From DASWED01 sp036394995 (lineage in GTDB: Bacteria; Actinomycetota; UBA4738; JACQTL01): a stretch of 64,000 bases of DNA. The stretch lies in NCBI GenBank assembly GCA_036394995.1, contig DASWED010000035.1, positions 15,097 through 79,096 of the forward strand. The letters run 5' to 3'. Made by a program: the position numbers and the translations under genes. The notes beneath the pieces were generated by a model. It did no database searches, was not told the origin of the DNA, and saw only the letters and a list, made by a program, of their open reading frames with translations. Shown piece after piece: positions 1 through 7,530 of this stretch (the stretch's first letter is position 1; the number at the start of each line of letters is the position of its first letter).

Positions 1-735
1 ATGAAGCACTCGCCGCCGTCCGTCGCCGAGGGGGTGGCCCGGATGCGCGAGGACGGGATCGAACTCGGGATCGGGATCGTGATGGCGCCGCACTGGTCGG
101 GGATGTCGGTGGAGGCCTACGTGGAGCGGGCGGAGGCGGCGGCCGGGGACGGCGGGCCGGCGTTCACGTTCGTGCGGTGGTGGTACGACCGGCCGGAGTT
201 CGTGCGGTTCCTGGCGGGCCGCCTCGACGCGGCGCTGCGGATGGTCCCGGCGGAGGAGCGGGAGGACGCCGCGGTCGTGTTCTCCGCCCACTCCCTGCCG
301 GTCCGGACCCTGGACGACGGGTCACAGCGATGCCTGCGGTGCACGGCGGCCCGGTGCGCGGCGTCGTGTGCCTACCGGGACCAGCTCCGGGACACGGCGG
401 GGCGGGTGGCGGCGTATCTCGGGCTGACACAGCACGTGTCGGTGGCCTGGCAGAGCGCCGGGCGGACGGCGGACCCGTGGTGGGGGCCGCCCGTCGAGGA
501 CGAGATCGACACGCTGGCGGCGAAGGGTCACCCGGCGGTGGTGGTGTGCAGCGCCGGGTTCGTCTCGGACCACCTCGAGATCCTGTACGACCTCGACATC
601 GAGGCCCAGGAGGAGGCCCGGGAGGCCGGGATCCGCCTGGTCCGCACCCGGATGCCGAACGACGATCCGGACTTCATCGCCGCGCTGGCCGCGGTGATCC
701 GGGATCATGTGACGAAGGAGGGCATCGAACCATGA
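1..735 (+). CDS. hemH: Coproporphyrin ferrochelatase (HemH/CpfC), 5' end cut by window
   Basis: Inserts Fe2+ into coproporphyrin III in the actinobacterial haem route. The 244 visible residues lack the first ~90 of the usual 310-340, so the ATG at base 1 is internal and the gene continues upstream of the window. Seen: the SAHSLP segment with the catalytic His (about residue 97) and the C-terminal DHLEILYDLDIEA segment with the conserved Glu. Between them is an internal four-cysteine stretch C111-x2-C114-x4-C119-x3-C123, the layout expected of ferrochelatases that carry an internal [2Fe-2S] cluster. The TGA overlaps the ATG of hemQ (ATGA), so the two are translationally coupled. Gene order hemH-hemQ-hemC-hemD-hemB supports the call. 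Confidence 0.93.
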   Translation: MKHSPPSVAEGVARMREDGIELGIGIVMAPHWSGMSVEAYVERAEAAAGDGGPAFTFVRWWYDRPEFVRFLAGRLDAALRMVPAEEREDAAVVFSAHSLPVRTLDDGSQRCLRCTAARCAASCAYRDQLRDTAGRVAAYLGLTQHVSVAWQSAGRTADPWWGPPVEDEIDTLAAKGHPAVVVCSAGFVSDHLEILYDLDIEAQEEAREAGIRLVRTRMPNDDPDFIAALAAVIRDHVTKEGIEP

Positions 736-1415
736 CCGACGACGCCGACGACCGGCCGACCTATTCGTACAACCCGGCGTTCCGGGCCACCGCCCACCTC
801 CGCGACGGGGCCACCGACCACCTGGGCCTGGCCCACGACGCGGAGCTGCTGTTCAAGGAGTGGGACGACCGGGTCACGGTCCGGGGCACGTACTCGACCG
901 TGGCCTTCCGGACCGACGCCGATCTCATGATGTGGTGGGTGGCCCGTTCCCCGGAGGACATCCAGGAGCTGCTGGCGGCGTTCCGGCGCACGAGCTTCGG
1001 CCGGGGCCTGGAGCAGACCCACGCGTTCCTCGGGGTCCATCGCCCGCCGGAGGTGGCGAAGGACCACCTCCCGGCGTTCCTGAAGGGCGAGCCGCCGAAG
1101 CGGTACCTCAACGTGTACCCGTTCGTCCGGTCGCACGACTGGTACCTCCTCCCGCGCGAGGAACGGGCCGAGCTGCTCCGGGAGCACGGCGAGATGGGGC
1201 GGGAGTTCCCGGGGGTCCTGGCGAACACCACGTCGAACTTCGGCATCGGGGACTGGGAGTGGATCCTGGCCTTCGAGGCCGACGAGCTGACGGAGATCGT
1301 GGACTGCATCCGGCGGCTCCGCGACGCGAGGGCCCGGCGGTACACCAGCGTGGAGGTCCCGTTCCTGACGGGGGTCCGCAAGGTCCTGGCCGAGGTGGTC
1401 CGGGACGTCATCTGA
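732..1415 (+). CDS. hemQ: Coproheme decarboxylase HemQ (chlorite dismutase family)
   Basis: Converts coproheme III to haem b by two peroxide-dependent decarboxylations, the last step of the coproporphyrin branch. 227 residues, the normal length. Visible family signatures are YLNVYPFVRS, which holds the redox-active Tyr, WYLLP after it, and HGEMGR with the proximal haem-ligand His. The start is the ATG overlapping the hemH stop. Its presence beside a ferrochelatase is diagnostic for the actinobacterial/firmicute route rather than the protoporphyrin route. Confidence 0.95.
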   Translation: MTDDADDRPTYSYNPAFRATAHLRDGATDHLGLAHDAELLFKEWDDRVTVRGTYSTVAFRTDADLMMWWVARSPEDIQELLAAFRRTSFGRGLEQTHAFLGVHRPPEVAKDHLPAFLKGEPPKRYLNVYPFVRSHDWYLLPREERAELLREHGEMGREFPGVLANTTSNFGIGDWEWILAFEADELTEIVDCIRRLRDARARRYTSVEVPFLTGVRKVLAEVVRDVI

Positions 1416-1425
1416 TCCCGGGGTC

Positions 1426-2307
1426 CTGCGGATCGGGACGCGGCGGTCCGCGCTCGCGCTGGCCCAGGCGCGGGAGGTTGCCGACCGGCTGGCCGGGCTG
1501 GGGGTTCGAATCGAGCTGGTCCCCATGTCCACATCGGGCGACCGGGGAGCGCCGCTCACGTCGTCGCCGGCGGGGCTGAAGGGCCTGTGGGTCACGGACA
1601 TCGTCGACGCGCTGGTGCGCGGCGAGATCGACCTCGCCGTCCATTCGGCCAAGGACCTTCCCGCGGAGGACCCCGACGGCGTGGTGGTGGCCGCGATCCC
1701 CGAGCGCGCCTCGCCGTTCGACCTGCTGGTGAGCCGGGACGGCGGGGTGCCGGCGGGGGGAGCGGTGGGGAGCTCCAGCCTGCGGCGGCGGGGACAGCTG
1801 GCGGCGGCGCGACCCGACCTCCGGGTGGTGGAGATCCGGGGCAACGTCGACACGCGCCTCCGGAAGCTGGCGGAGGGCGAGGTCGACGGGCTGGTGCTGG
1901 CGGCGGCGGGACTGGCCCGGCTGGGCATCGAGGCCGAGCACGCCGAGGTGCTGGGTCTCGACGTGATGGTGCCGGCGCCCGGGCAGGGGGCCCTGGCGGT
2001 GCAGGCCCGGGCAGGCGGCGCGGCGAGGGAGGCCGCGCTCGCGATCGATGACGCGCCGGCACGGGTGGCGTTCGATGCCGAACGGGCCCTGGTGCGGTTC
2101 GTGGGCGGCGGGTGCGCGCTGCCGCTGGGCGCGCTGGCCACCGTGAAGGATTCGGGGATCCGGCTGGTCGCCGTGGTCCTTCGTCCGGACGGCACCGGGG
2201 CGGTCCGGGCGGACGCCGTGTTGGACGGGGCGGAGGCGGTCGCGCACCAGGTGGCCGATCGGCTTCTGGCGGGAGGGGCGGCGGCGATCCTGGAGGAGGT
2301 GAGCTGA
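1426..2307 (+). CDS. hemC: Hydroxymethylbilane synthase HemC, probable CTG start
   Basis: Condenses four porphobilinogen units to hydroxymethylbilane. 293 residues from the chosen start. Seen: HSAKDLP with the catalytic Asp, the GNVDTR motif, and VGGGCALPLGA whose Cys carries the dipyrromethane cofactor. The conserved N-terminus RIGTRRSALALAQAR is encoded from base 1429, yet no ATG, GTG or TTG exists in frame between the upstream stop (TGA at 1366) and this motif. CTG at 1426 is the only start-like codon. An ATG at 1525 exists but would delete the first 33 conserved residues. The gene begins 10 bases after the hemQ stop, so coupled translation may help initiation. Confidence 0.92.
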   Translation: MRIGTRRSALALAQAREVADRLAGLGVRIELVPMSTSGDRGAPLTSSPAGLKGLWVTDIVDALVRGEIDLAVHSAKDLPAEDPDGVVVAAIPERASPFDLLVSRDGGVPAGGAVGSSSLRRRGQLAAARPDLRVVEIRGNVDTRLRKLAEGEVDGLVLAAAGLARLGIEAEHAEVLGLDVMVPAPGQGALAVQARAGGAAREAALAIDDAPARVAFDAERALVRFVGGGCALPLGALATVKDSGIRLVAVVLRPDGTGAVRADAVLDGAEAVAHQVADRLLAGGAAAILEEVS

Positions 2308-2329
2308 GACGGGCGCGCTGGACGGCCGG

Positions 2330-3082
2330 GTGGTGGTGGTGACCCGCCCCGCCGACGAGACGGCCGAGCTCACCGGTCTGCTCCGGGCCGAGGGAGCGGA
2401 GGTCCTCGAGGCGCCGGCGATCGAGATCATGCCGGCGGAGGACACCGGGCCGCTCGACGAGGCGGTCTCGGACCTGTGCGAAGGCGGGTTCGCCTGGGTG
2501 GTGTTCTCGAGCCCCCGGGCGGTCGACGCCGTGTGCGAGCGGATGGACGCACTGGGCTACACGCGCGGGATGGCCGCGATGATCGCCGCGGTGGGGCCCG
2601 CCACGGCCGCCTCCCTGCTGGAGGCCGGCTTCCACGTCCACCTGATCGCCGATCCCCACACCACCGAGGTCCTCGCCGAACAGTTCCCCACCGGGCAGGG
2701 GCGCGTGCTGCTGCCGAGGGCCGACATCGCGCCGCCCGGCGTGGAGGAGCGGCTGACCGCGAAGGGGTGGACACCGGTGCGCGTGGTGGCGTACCGGACC
2801 GGGCTCTCGGCCGCGCTGCCGGACGAGGTGGCCACCGCGCTGGCCGACGGCCTGGTGGACGCCGTGACGTTCTCCAGCGCCTCCACCGTGCGGGGGTTCG
2901 CAGCGATCACGCCCCGGAAGGACGGTTTCCGTGCCGTGTGCATCGGGCCGGTCACCGCGCGAGCGGCTCGCGAGGAGGGGTTCTCGGTGGAGGCCATGGC
3001 ACAGCCCCACACGATCGAGGGGCTGGCGGCCGCCGTGACCCGGACGCTGTCGGAACCTCCGCCCGGCGTACACTCGACATAG
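2330..3082 (+). CDS. hemD: Uroporphyrinogen-III synthase HemD
   Basis: Cyclises and inverts ring D of hydroxymethylbilane to give uroporphyrinogen III. About 250 residues, two alternating domains; the family is poorly conserved and recognised by VVVVTRPADE at the N-terminus, FSSPRAVDAV, LLPRADIAPP and TFSSASTVRGF. The start is uncertain: the run of GTG codons from 2330 is usable, but the family N-terminus (L-D-G-R-V-V-V-V-T-R) would fit a CTG at 2318, 15 bases after a GGAGGTGAG sequence. The stop TAG abuts the hemB ATG with no gap. Confidence 0.88.
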   Translation: MVVVTRPADETAELTGLLRAEGAEVLEAPAIEIMPAEDTGPLDEAVSDLCEGGFAWVVFSSPRAVDAVCERMDALGYTRGMAAMIAAVGPATAASLLEAGFHVHLIADPHTTEVLAEQFPTGQGRVLLPRADIAPPGVEERLTAKGWTPVRVVAYRTGLSAALPDEVATALADGLVDAVTFSSASTVRGFAAITPRKDGFRAVCIGPVTARAAREEGFSVEAMAQPHTIEGLAAAVTRTLSEPPPGVHST

Positions 3083-4063
3083 ATGAGCTACCCCGACCAC
3101 CGGCCGCGCCGGATGCGGGCCCGGGAGGCCCTGCGCCGGCTCGTTCGCGAGACCGATCTCACGCCCCGGAACCTGATCGCGCCGCTGTTCGTGAAGGAGG
3201 GCATCCCCGAGCCGGCGGAGATCTCCTCGATGCCCGGGCAGTCCCAGCACACGCTGGAGTCGCTGCGGAAGGAGGCCGTGGATATCGCCTCTCGGGGGGT
3301 CCGGGACTTCGTGCTGTTCGGCGTGCCGGCCCGCAAGGACGCCGAGGGCAGCGAGTCCCACACCCCGAAAGGCGTTGCGCAGCAGGGGCTTCGGGCCCTG
3401 AAGGAGGAGTTGGGCGAGGACGCGGTGGTGATCGCCGACCTCTGCCTCGATGAATACACGGACCACGGCCACTGCGGGGTCCTCACCGACGACGGACAGG
3501 TGGACAACGACCGGACCCTCGAGGTCTACCGGAAGATCGCGGTGGCCCAGGCGGAGGCCGGGGCGGACCTGGTGGCGCCGTCCGGGATGATGGATGGGCA
3601 GGTGGCCGCGATCCGCGAGGCCCTCGACGAGGCCGGGTTCAGCGCCGTGGGGATCCTCGCGTACGCGGCGAAGTTCGCGTCCGCGTTCTATGGGCCGTTC
3701 CGGGAGGCCGCCGAGTGCGCGCCGCAGTTCGGCGACCGCCGGGGCTACCAGATGGATCCGGCGAACCTCGAGGAGGCGTTGCGGGAGATCGAGGCCGACA
3801 TCGACGAGGGCGCCGACATCGTGATGGTGAAGCCGGCCCTGCCGTACCTCGACGTGATCCGCGAAGCGAAGGACGCCACCGGCCACCCCATGGCCGCCTT
3901 CAACGTGAGCGGCGAGTACGCCATGGTCAAGGCCGCCGCCGAACGCGGCTGGATCGACGGCCGCGCCATCACCCTCGAGATCCTCACCAGCATCCGCCGA
4001 GCCGGCGCCGACCTCATCCTCACGTACCACGCGAAGGAAGCCGCCGACTGGCTGTCCGGCTGA
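3083..4063 (+). CDS. hemB: Delta-aminolevulinic acid dehydratase (porphobilinogen synthase) HemB
   Basis: Condenses two 5-aminolevulinate molecules to porphobilinogen. 326 residues, full length. The two active-site lysines are visible in ILAYAAKFASAFYGPF and MVKPALPYLD. The metal-site segment reads DLCLDEYTDHGHCG: two of the three zinc-ligand cysteines are kept and the middle one is Asp, a mixture of the Zn-type and Mg-type signatures. It starts directly after hemD. A TACACT hexamer (3069-3074) ends 8 bases before the ATG, so an internal leaderless promoter is likely in addition to operon transcription. Confidence 0.96.
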   Translation: MSYPDHRPRRMRAREALRRLVRETDLTPRNLIAPLFVKEGIPEPAEISSMPGQSQHTLESLRKEAVDIASRGVRDFVLFGVPARKDAEGSESHTPKGVAQQGLRALKEELGEDAVVIADLCLDEYTDHGHCGVLTDDGQVDNDRTLEVYRKIAVAQAEAGADLVAPSGMMDGQVAAIREALDEAGFSAVGILAYAAKFASAFYGPFREAAECAPQFGDRRGYQMDPANLEEALREIEADIDEGADIVMVKPALPYLDVIREAKDATGHPMAAFNVSGEYAMVKAAAERGWIDGRAITLEILTSIRRAGADLILTYHAKEAADWLSG

Positions 4064-4162
4064 TCGAACGACCCGTCATCATCCAAGGCAGCGGATCGGA
4101 TGCGATCCTTCGCGTGCGCCTCCGACTTCCCAGTGTGTCGAGAAGTGTGCTAAACTCGGCAC

Positions 4163-4402
4163 ATGCGAGTGCACGTCGTTCTGGATGACGACCTGGTGCG
4201 CGAACTCGACGCGCTCACGGGACCTCGCGGTCGAAGCCCTTTCATCGCGGAGGCGGTCAGGCGGGCTGTCGATCGCGAGCGGCGCTGGCGGAAGATCGAG
4301 GCGGCGTTCGGGTCGATCGCCGATCACGGGCACGAATGGGACGAGGATCCGGCAGCGTGGGTCCACGAGCAGCGCCGGGCCGACCCGCGGCGCGTGGGCT
4401 GA
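4163..4402 (+). CDS. Antitoxin of a VapBC-type pair (ribbon-helix-helix)
   Basis: 79 residues. The N-terminal MRVHVVLDDDLVRELDAL strand-helix pattern and the following SPFIAEAVRRAVDRE helix are typical of ribbon-helix-helix antitoxins that bind their own promoter and neutralise a PIN toxin. The toxin follows one base after its stop. A TAAACT hexamer at 4151-4156 ends 6 bases before the ATG, so the transcript is probably leaderless and the antitoxin would bind this short promoter. Confidence 0.82.
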   Translation: MRVHVVLDDDLVRELDALTGPRGRSPFIAEAVRRAVDRERRWRKIEAAFGSIADHGHEWDEDPAAWVHEQRRADPRRVG

Positions 4403-4403
4403 G

Positions 4404-4799
4404 ATGTCCGCCATCCTCCTCGACACGACCGTGCTCATCGACTACCTGCGCGGGAGGCACGGCACCCGACGACGCCTCGCCGAGCTGTGGTCTCGAGGAG
4501 ACGACGCGTACGTGTGCGCCGTGAGCATCGAAGAGGTGACTCGAGGGATCCGGAGGGGCGAGGACGAGGAGCTCCTGACGCTGCTCGGGGGCCTCATCGA
4601 GGCTCCGCTCGGAGTCCCGGAGGGCCGGCTCGCGGGTTGGTGGCGCCGAACACTCGCGAAACGAGGCCGGACGCTGTCGCAGTCGGATGCGCTCATCGCT
4701 GCGGCTGCCGTCGGCGTCCGGGCGCGCATCGCAACCGGGAATGCCGGCGACTTTCGCCTCCCCGCGGTCACGGTCGAGCACTGGCCGGTGGGGGAATGA
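4404..4799 (+). CDS. vapC: PIN-domain ribonuclease toxin (VapC family)
   Basis: 131 residues. PIN acidic residues are visible: Asp in LLDTTVLIDYL, Glu in SIEEVTRGI, Asp in SQSDALIAAAA, and a last Asp in ATGNAGDFRL. These coordinate Mg2+ for RNA cleavage. It follows the antitoxin with a one-base gap and is followed by pirin after one base. The pair is compact and complete, so it is probably functional. The RNA target cannot be read from the sequence. Confidence 0.87.
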   Translation: MSAILLDTTVLIDYLRGRHGTRRRLAELWSRGDDAYVCAVSIEEVTRGIRRGEDEELLTLLGGLIEAPLGVPEGRLAGWWRRTLAKRGRTLSQSDALIAAAAVGVRARIATGNAGDFRLPAVTVEHWPVGE

Positions 4800-4800
4800 C

Positions 4801-5520
4801 ATGACGATCTCCGTTCGGCGGGACGAGGAGATCTCCGACACCGAGGGGGGGTGGTTCCGGGCCCGGTGGCATTTCTCGTTCGACACGTATCGGGATCCCG
4901 AGTACATGGGGTTCGGGAACCTGCGGGTGTTCAACGACGACCGGCTGATCCCTGGGGCCATCTGGCCGATGCATCCGCATCGCGACATCGAGGGCCTGAC
5001 CTACGTCGTCGAGGGGACGTTCCGGCACCAGGACGACGTGGGGGGGCCGCCGGGCGACCTCCCGCCGGGATCGGTGCAGCGGATGACCCTCGGGTCCGGC
5101 GCATGGCACTCGGAGCAGAACGGCTCCCAGACCGAGCCCATGCGGTTCATCCAGATGTGGATCATGCCGGACCAACGCGGACTTCCGCCGGGCGTCGAAC
5201 AGAAGGTGTTCACCACCTCGGACCGAACGGGGAAGCTCCTGAAAGTCATCGCGCCCGAGGACGGCGAGGCGGTCAAGGTCCACGGCGACGCCTCCGTGTA
5301 CGTCTCGCGGCTGCCGGCCGGGCAGTCGGCGAAGATGGACCTCGGCGACGACCGCGGTGTCTACCTGTACGTGATCCAAGGCGACGTCTCGGTGAACGGG
5401 AAGCGCATGGAGACCGGCGCCGCGGCGCGCATCTGGGACGAACGCGCGGTGGACGTCGATGCCACGTCCGATTCCGAGCTGATCCTGGTGGACGTCGACC
5501 TCACCTGGGGTCGTCGGTAG
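4801..5520 (+). CDS. Pirin family cupin protein
   Basis: 239 residues with the pirin N-terminal cupin: HPHRDIEGLTYVVEG gives the metal-binding His-x-His and WHSEQNG the further His and Glu. The C-terminal cupin is present but less conserved. YhaK/pirin relatives act as quercetinases or redox sensors; which applies here is unknown. The ATG lies one base after vapC and the stop overlaps the GTG of the next gene by one base (TAGTG). Confidence 0.85.
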   Translation: MTISVRRDEEISDTEGGWFRARWHFSFDTYRDPEYMGFGNLRVFNDDRLIPGAIWPMHPHRDIEGLTYVVEGTFRHQDDVGGPPGDLPPGSVQRMTLGSGAWHSEQNGSQTEPMRFIQMWIMPDQRGLPPGVEQKVFTTSDRTGKLLKVIAPEDGEAVKVHGDASVYVSRLPAGQSAKMDLGDDRGVYLYVIQGDVSVNGKRMETGAAARIWDERAVDVDATSDSELILVDVDLTWGRR

Positions 5521-6107
5521 TGCAGGAGATCTGGCTGGCCCGGCACGGCGCCACCGAGTGGTCGCACTCGGGGCAGCACACGGGCTCCACCGACCTGCCC
5601 CTGCTCGCCGACGGCGAGGAGCAGGCTCGGGCCATGGGCCCCCGCCTGGCCCCGATCGGGTTCTCCACCGTCCGGTCGAGTCCCCTTCGGCGGGCCCGGG
5701 AGACCGCCCGCCTGGCCGGGTTCCCGGAGGCCGGGATCACCGACCTCCTGCGGGAGGTCGACTACGGGGAATACGAGGGCGTCACCACCAGGGACATCCA
5801 GAAGACCAGGCCGCAGTGGGAGCTGTTCCGGGACGGCTGCCCCGGCGGAGAGACCCCGGATCAGGTCGCGGCCCGGATGGATCAGCTCCTCCTGGACCTC
5901 GCCGATGAGCCGGGCCCGATCCTGCTGTTCGGCCACGGCCACTGCCTCCGGGCCCTGGCCACCCGCTATCTGGGGCTGGAGATCTGGGCTGCCGGCCTCC
6001 TCCGCCTCGACGCCGGCACGCTCAGCACCCTCGGCGAGGAACACGGCCACGTCGCCCTGAAGCTGTGGAACGAACCGGCCCTCCCGGAACCCGAGGGCTC
6101 CTCCTAG
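5520..6107 (+). CDS. Histidine phosphatase family protein (phosphoglycerate-mutase-like)
   Basis: 195 residues. The phosphohistidine motif LARHGATEW is at the N-terminus, the second acidic motif EVDYGEYEG near residue 80 and the second catalytic His in FGHGHCLR. Length and motifs match small phosphatases such as CobC/GpmB relatives, with the substrate undetermined. GTG start overlapping the pirin stop. Its 3' end overlaps the convergent metallo-beta-lactamase gene by 4 bases. Confidence 0.86.
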   Translation: MQEIWLARHGATEWSHSGQHTGSTDLPLLADGEEQARAMGPRLAPIGFSTVRSSPLRRARETARLAGFPEAGITDLLREVDYGEYEGVTTRDIQKTRPQWELFRDGCPGGETPDQVAARMDQLLLDLADEPGPILLFGHGHCLRALATRYLGLEIWAAGLLRLDAGTLSTLGEEHGHVALKLWNEPALPEPEGSS

Positions 6108-6976
6108 ACCTCGACCTCCATGCCCTCGTAGGCCATTGCGATCTCGCCGTCGTGCGAACCGGAGCCGGCCGCGCCGTTGCCGTTCCACAGCTCGATGGCC
6201 CGGGCGAAGACCGCCTCGAGGTCGTCGTCGGAGTGCAGCGGGTCGTGGTGGGTCATGAACAGCCGGCGGACCTTGGCCAGCTGCGCGAACGTCACGACGT
6301 GCTCCGTGGAGGAGTGTCCCCATCCCACCTTGTGGCCGTACTCCTCCTCGGTGTACTGCGCGTCGTGGAACAGGACGTCGGCGCCGAATGCGGCGGCGTA
6401 GCCCGACAGCCACTCCGGCGAGACCCCCCGGAGGTCGCCGATGCCGAGAGCCGGTTCGTGGTCCGGCATGTACACGAGGGTCCGCCCCTCCTCCTCGATC
6501 CGGTACCCGACGGTCGGCCCGGGGTGCGAGATCGGCTGCGCGGCGACCCGGACGCCGGCCAGCTCCCACTCCTCGTCCGACGGCGTGTCGTGGAACGTGG
6601 GCTGCGACGGGATGGCGGAGAGATGCACCGGGAACAGCGGTGGCGACAGGTACGTCGCGATGCGGTCCTTCAGCGACTTCAGCGGCGACGGCGGCCCCCA
6701 GATGTGCAGCTCGCTCTCGGCGGTCCACAGCGGCGTGAAGAACCCCAGCCCCTCCAGGTGGTCGAGGTGAAGGTGGGTGAGCAGGATGTCGATCCGCTTC
6801 GGGACCTCCTCGGCCAGCTTCAGCCCCAGCATCCGGATGCCGGTCCCGGCGTCGAGGACCAGCACCGCCCCGCTCTCCAGCCGGACCTCCAGGCACGATG
6901 TGTTCCCGCCGTAGCGAATGGTGTCGGGACCCGGCGCGGCCAGCGAACCCCGGCACCCCCACACCTTCGCCTTCAT
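6104..6976 (-). CDS. MBL-fold metallo-hydrolase
   Basis: 290 residues. The zinc motif LLTHLHLDHLEGLGF is plain, with further ligands in MPDHEP, and a late His in MTHHDPLHSDDD. The opening GCRGSLAAPG and YGGNTSCLEV are typical of the RNase Z/PhnP-like branch found beside signalling genes. The substrate is unknown. Gene starts with ATG just downstream of the PAS gene (25 bases), so the two are likely one transcript. Confidence 0.85.
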   Translation of the reverse strand: MKAKVWGCRGSLAAPGPDTIRYGGNTSCLEVRLESGAVLVLDAGTGIRMLGLKLAEEVPKRIDILLTHLHLDHLEGLGFFTPLWTAESELHIWGPPSPLKSLKDRIATYLSPPLFPVHLSAIPSQPTFHDTPSDEEWELAGVRVAAQPISHPGPTVGYRIEEEGRTLVYMPDHEPALGIGDLRGVSPEWLSGYAAAFGADVLFHDAQYTEEEYGHKVGWGHSSTEHVVTFAQLAKVRRLFMTHHDPLHSDDDLEAVFARAIELWNGNGAAGSGSHDGEIAMAYEGMEVEV

Positions 6977-7001
6977 TGACGTCTCCCGCCGCCCCGGGCC
7001 G

Positions 7002-7424
7002 TCACTGGAGCGCGCTCTCGGGCCCGGACCGGCTCCAGAAGAGCGCCACGGCGCCCACCAGCTCGTCCGGATGGGTGCGCAGCGGAATGGCCGTCACGGC
7101 CAGTTCGCGGCTGACGCCGTCGGCCGCCTGGATCGAGAGCGTGGCGTGGTCCGGGCGCCCCTCGTACAGCGCCACCCCCAGGGGGAGCTTCCGGAGTGGG
7201 ATGGGCTGCCCGGCGTCGTCCGTGGGGGCGAACGCGGAGGCCCATTCCTCGACAGGCAGCTCGCCGGTGTCGGCGAAGGTCTGCCCGAGGACCTGCTCGG
7301 CGGCCTCGTTGAAGAACACCAGGGTGCCGTTCGCGTCGACCACGAACATCGGCGTGGCCAGCCGGGCCGCGACGTCGCGGGCCAGGATGAGGACCAGGTC
7401 CTTCTGATGCTTCTCCCACGCCAT
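7002..7424 (-). CDS. Single-domain PAS protein
   Basis: 140 residues made of one PAS fold: LATPMFVVDANGTLVFFNEAAEQVLGQ is the classic PAS start and ELAVTAIPLRTHPDELVGAVALFW the C-terminal strand block. There is no output domain, so it would sense a ligand or act through a partner. ATG chosen because a TACGCT hexamer (minus strand, 7433-7438) ends 8 bases upstream, and upstream sequence in frame has no PAS homology. It precedes the MBL-fold gene. Confidence 0.8.
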   Translation of the reverse strand: MAWEKHQKDLVLILARDVAARLATPMFVVDANGTLVFFNEAAEQVLGQTFADTGELPVEEWASAFAPTDDAGQPIPLRKLPLGVALYEGRPDHATLSIQAADGVSRELAVTAIPLRTHPDELVGAVALFWSRSGPESALQ

Positions 7425-7530
7425 CGAGCGCGAGCGTAGCCCGTGGTGACGCGGGGTACAAAGGGCTTGCCCTGGAGCTTCCCACCAGATGCCCGAATCC
7501 GAACGCTCCAGGCGGTACCCTTGCTCTGAC

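Noticed and set aside
1500..1525. GGGGGTTCGAATCGAG resembling a tRNA T-arm
   Set aside because: It codes the conserved LGVRIEL segment of HemC and no acceptor or anticodon stems surround it.
1592..4030. 812-codon open frame on the minus strand across hemC-hemB
   Set aside because: It is antisense to four well-recognised haem genes and rich in Pro/Arg/Gly; an effect of GC-saturated codons.
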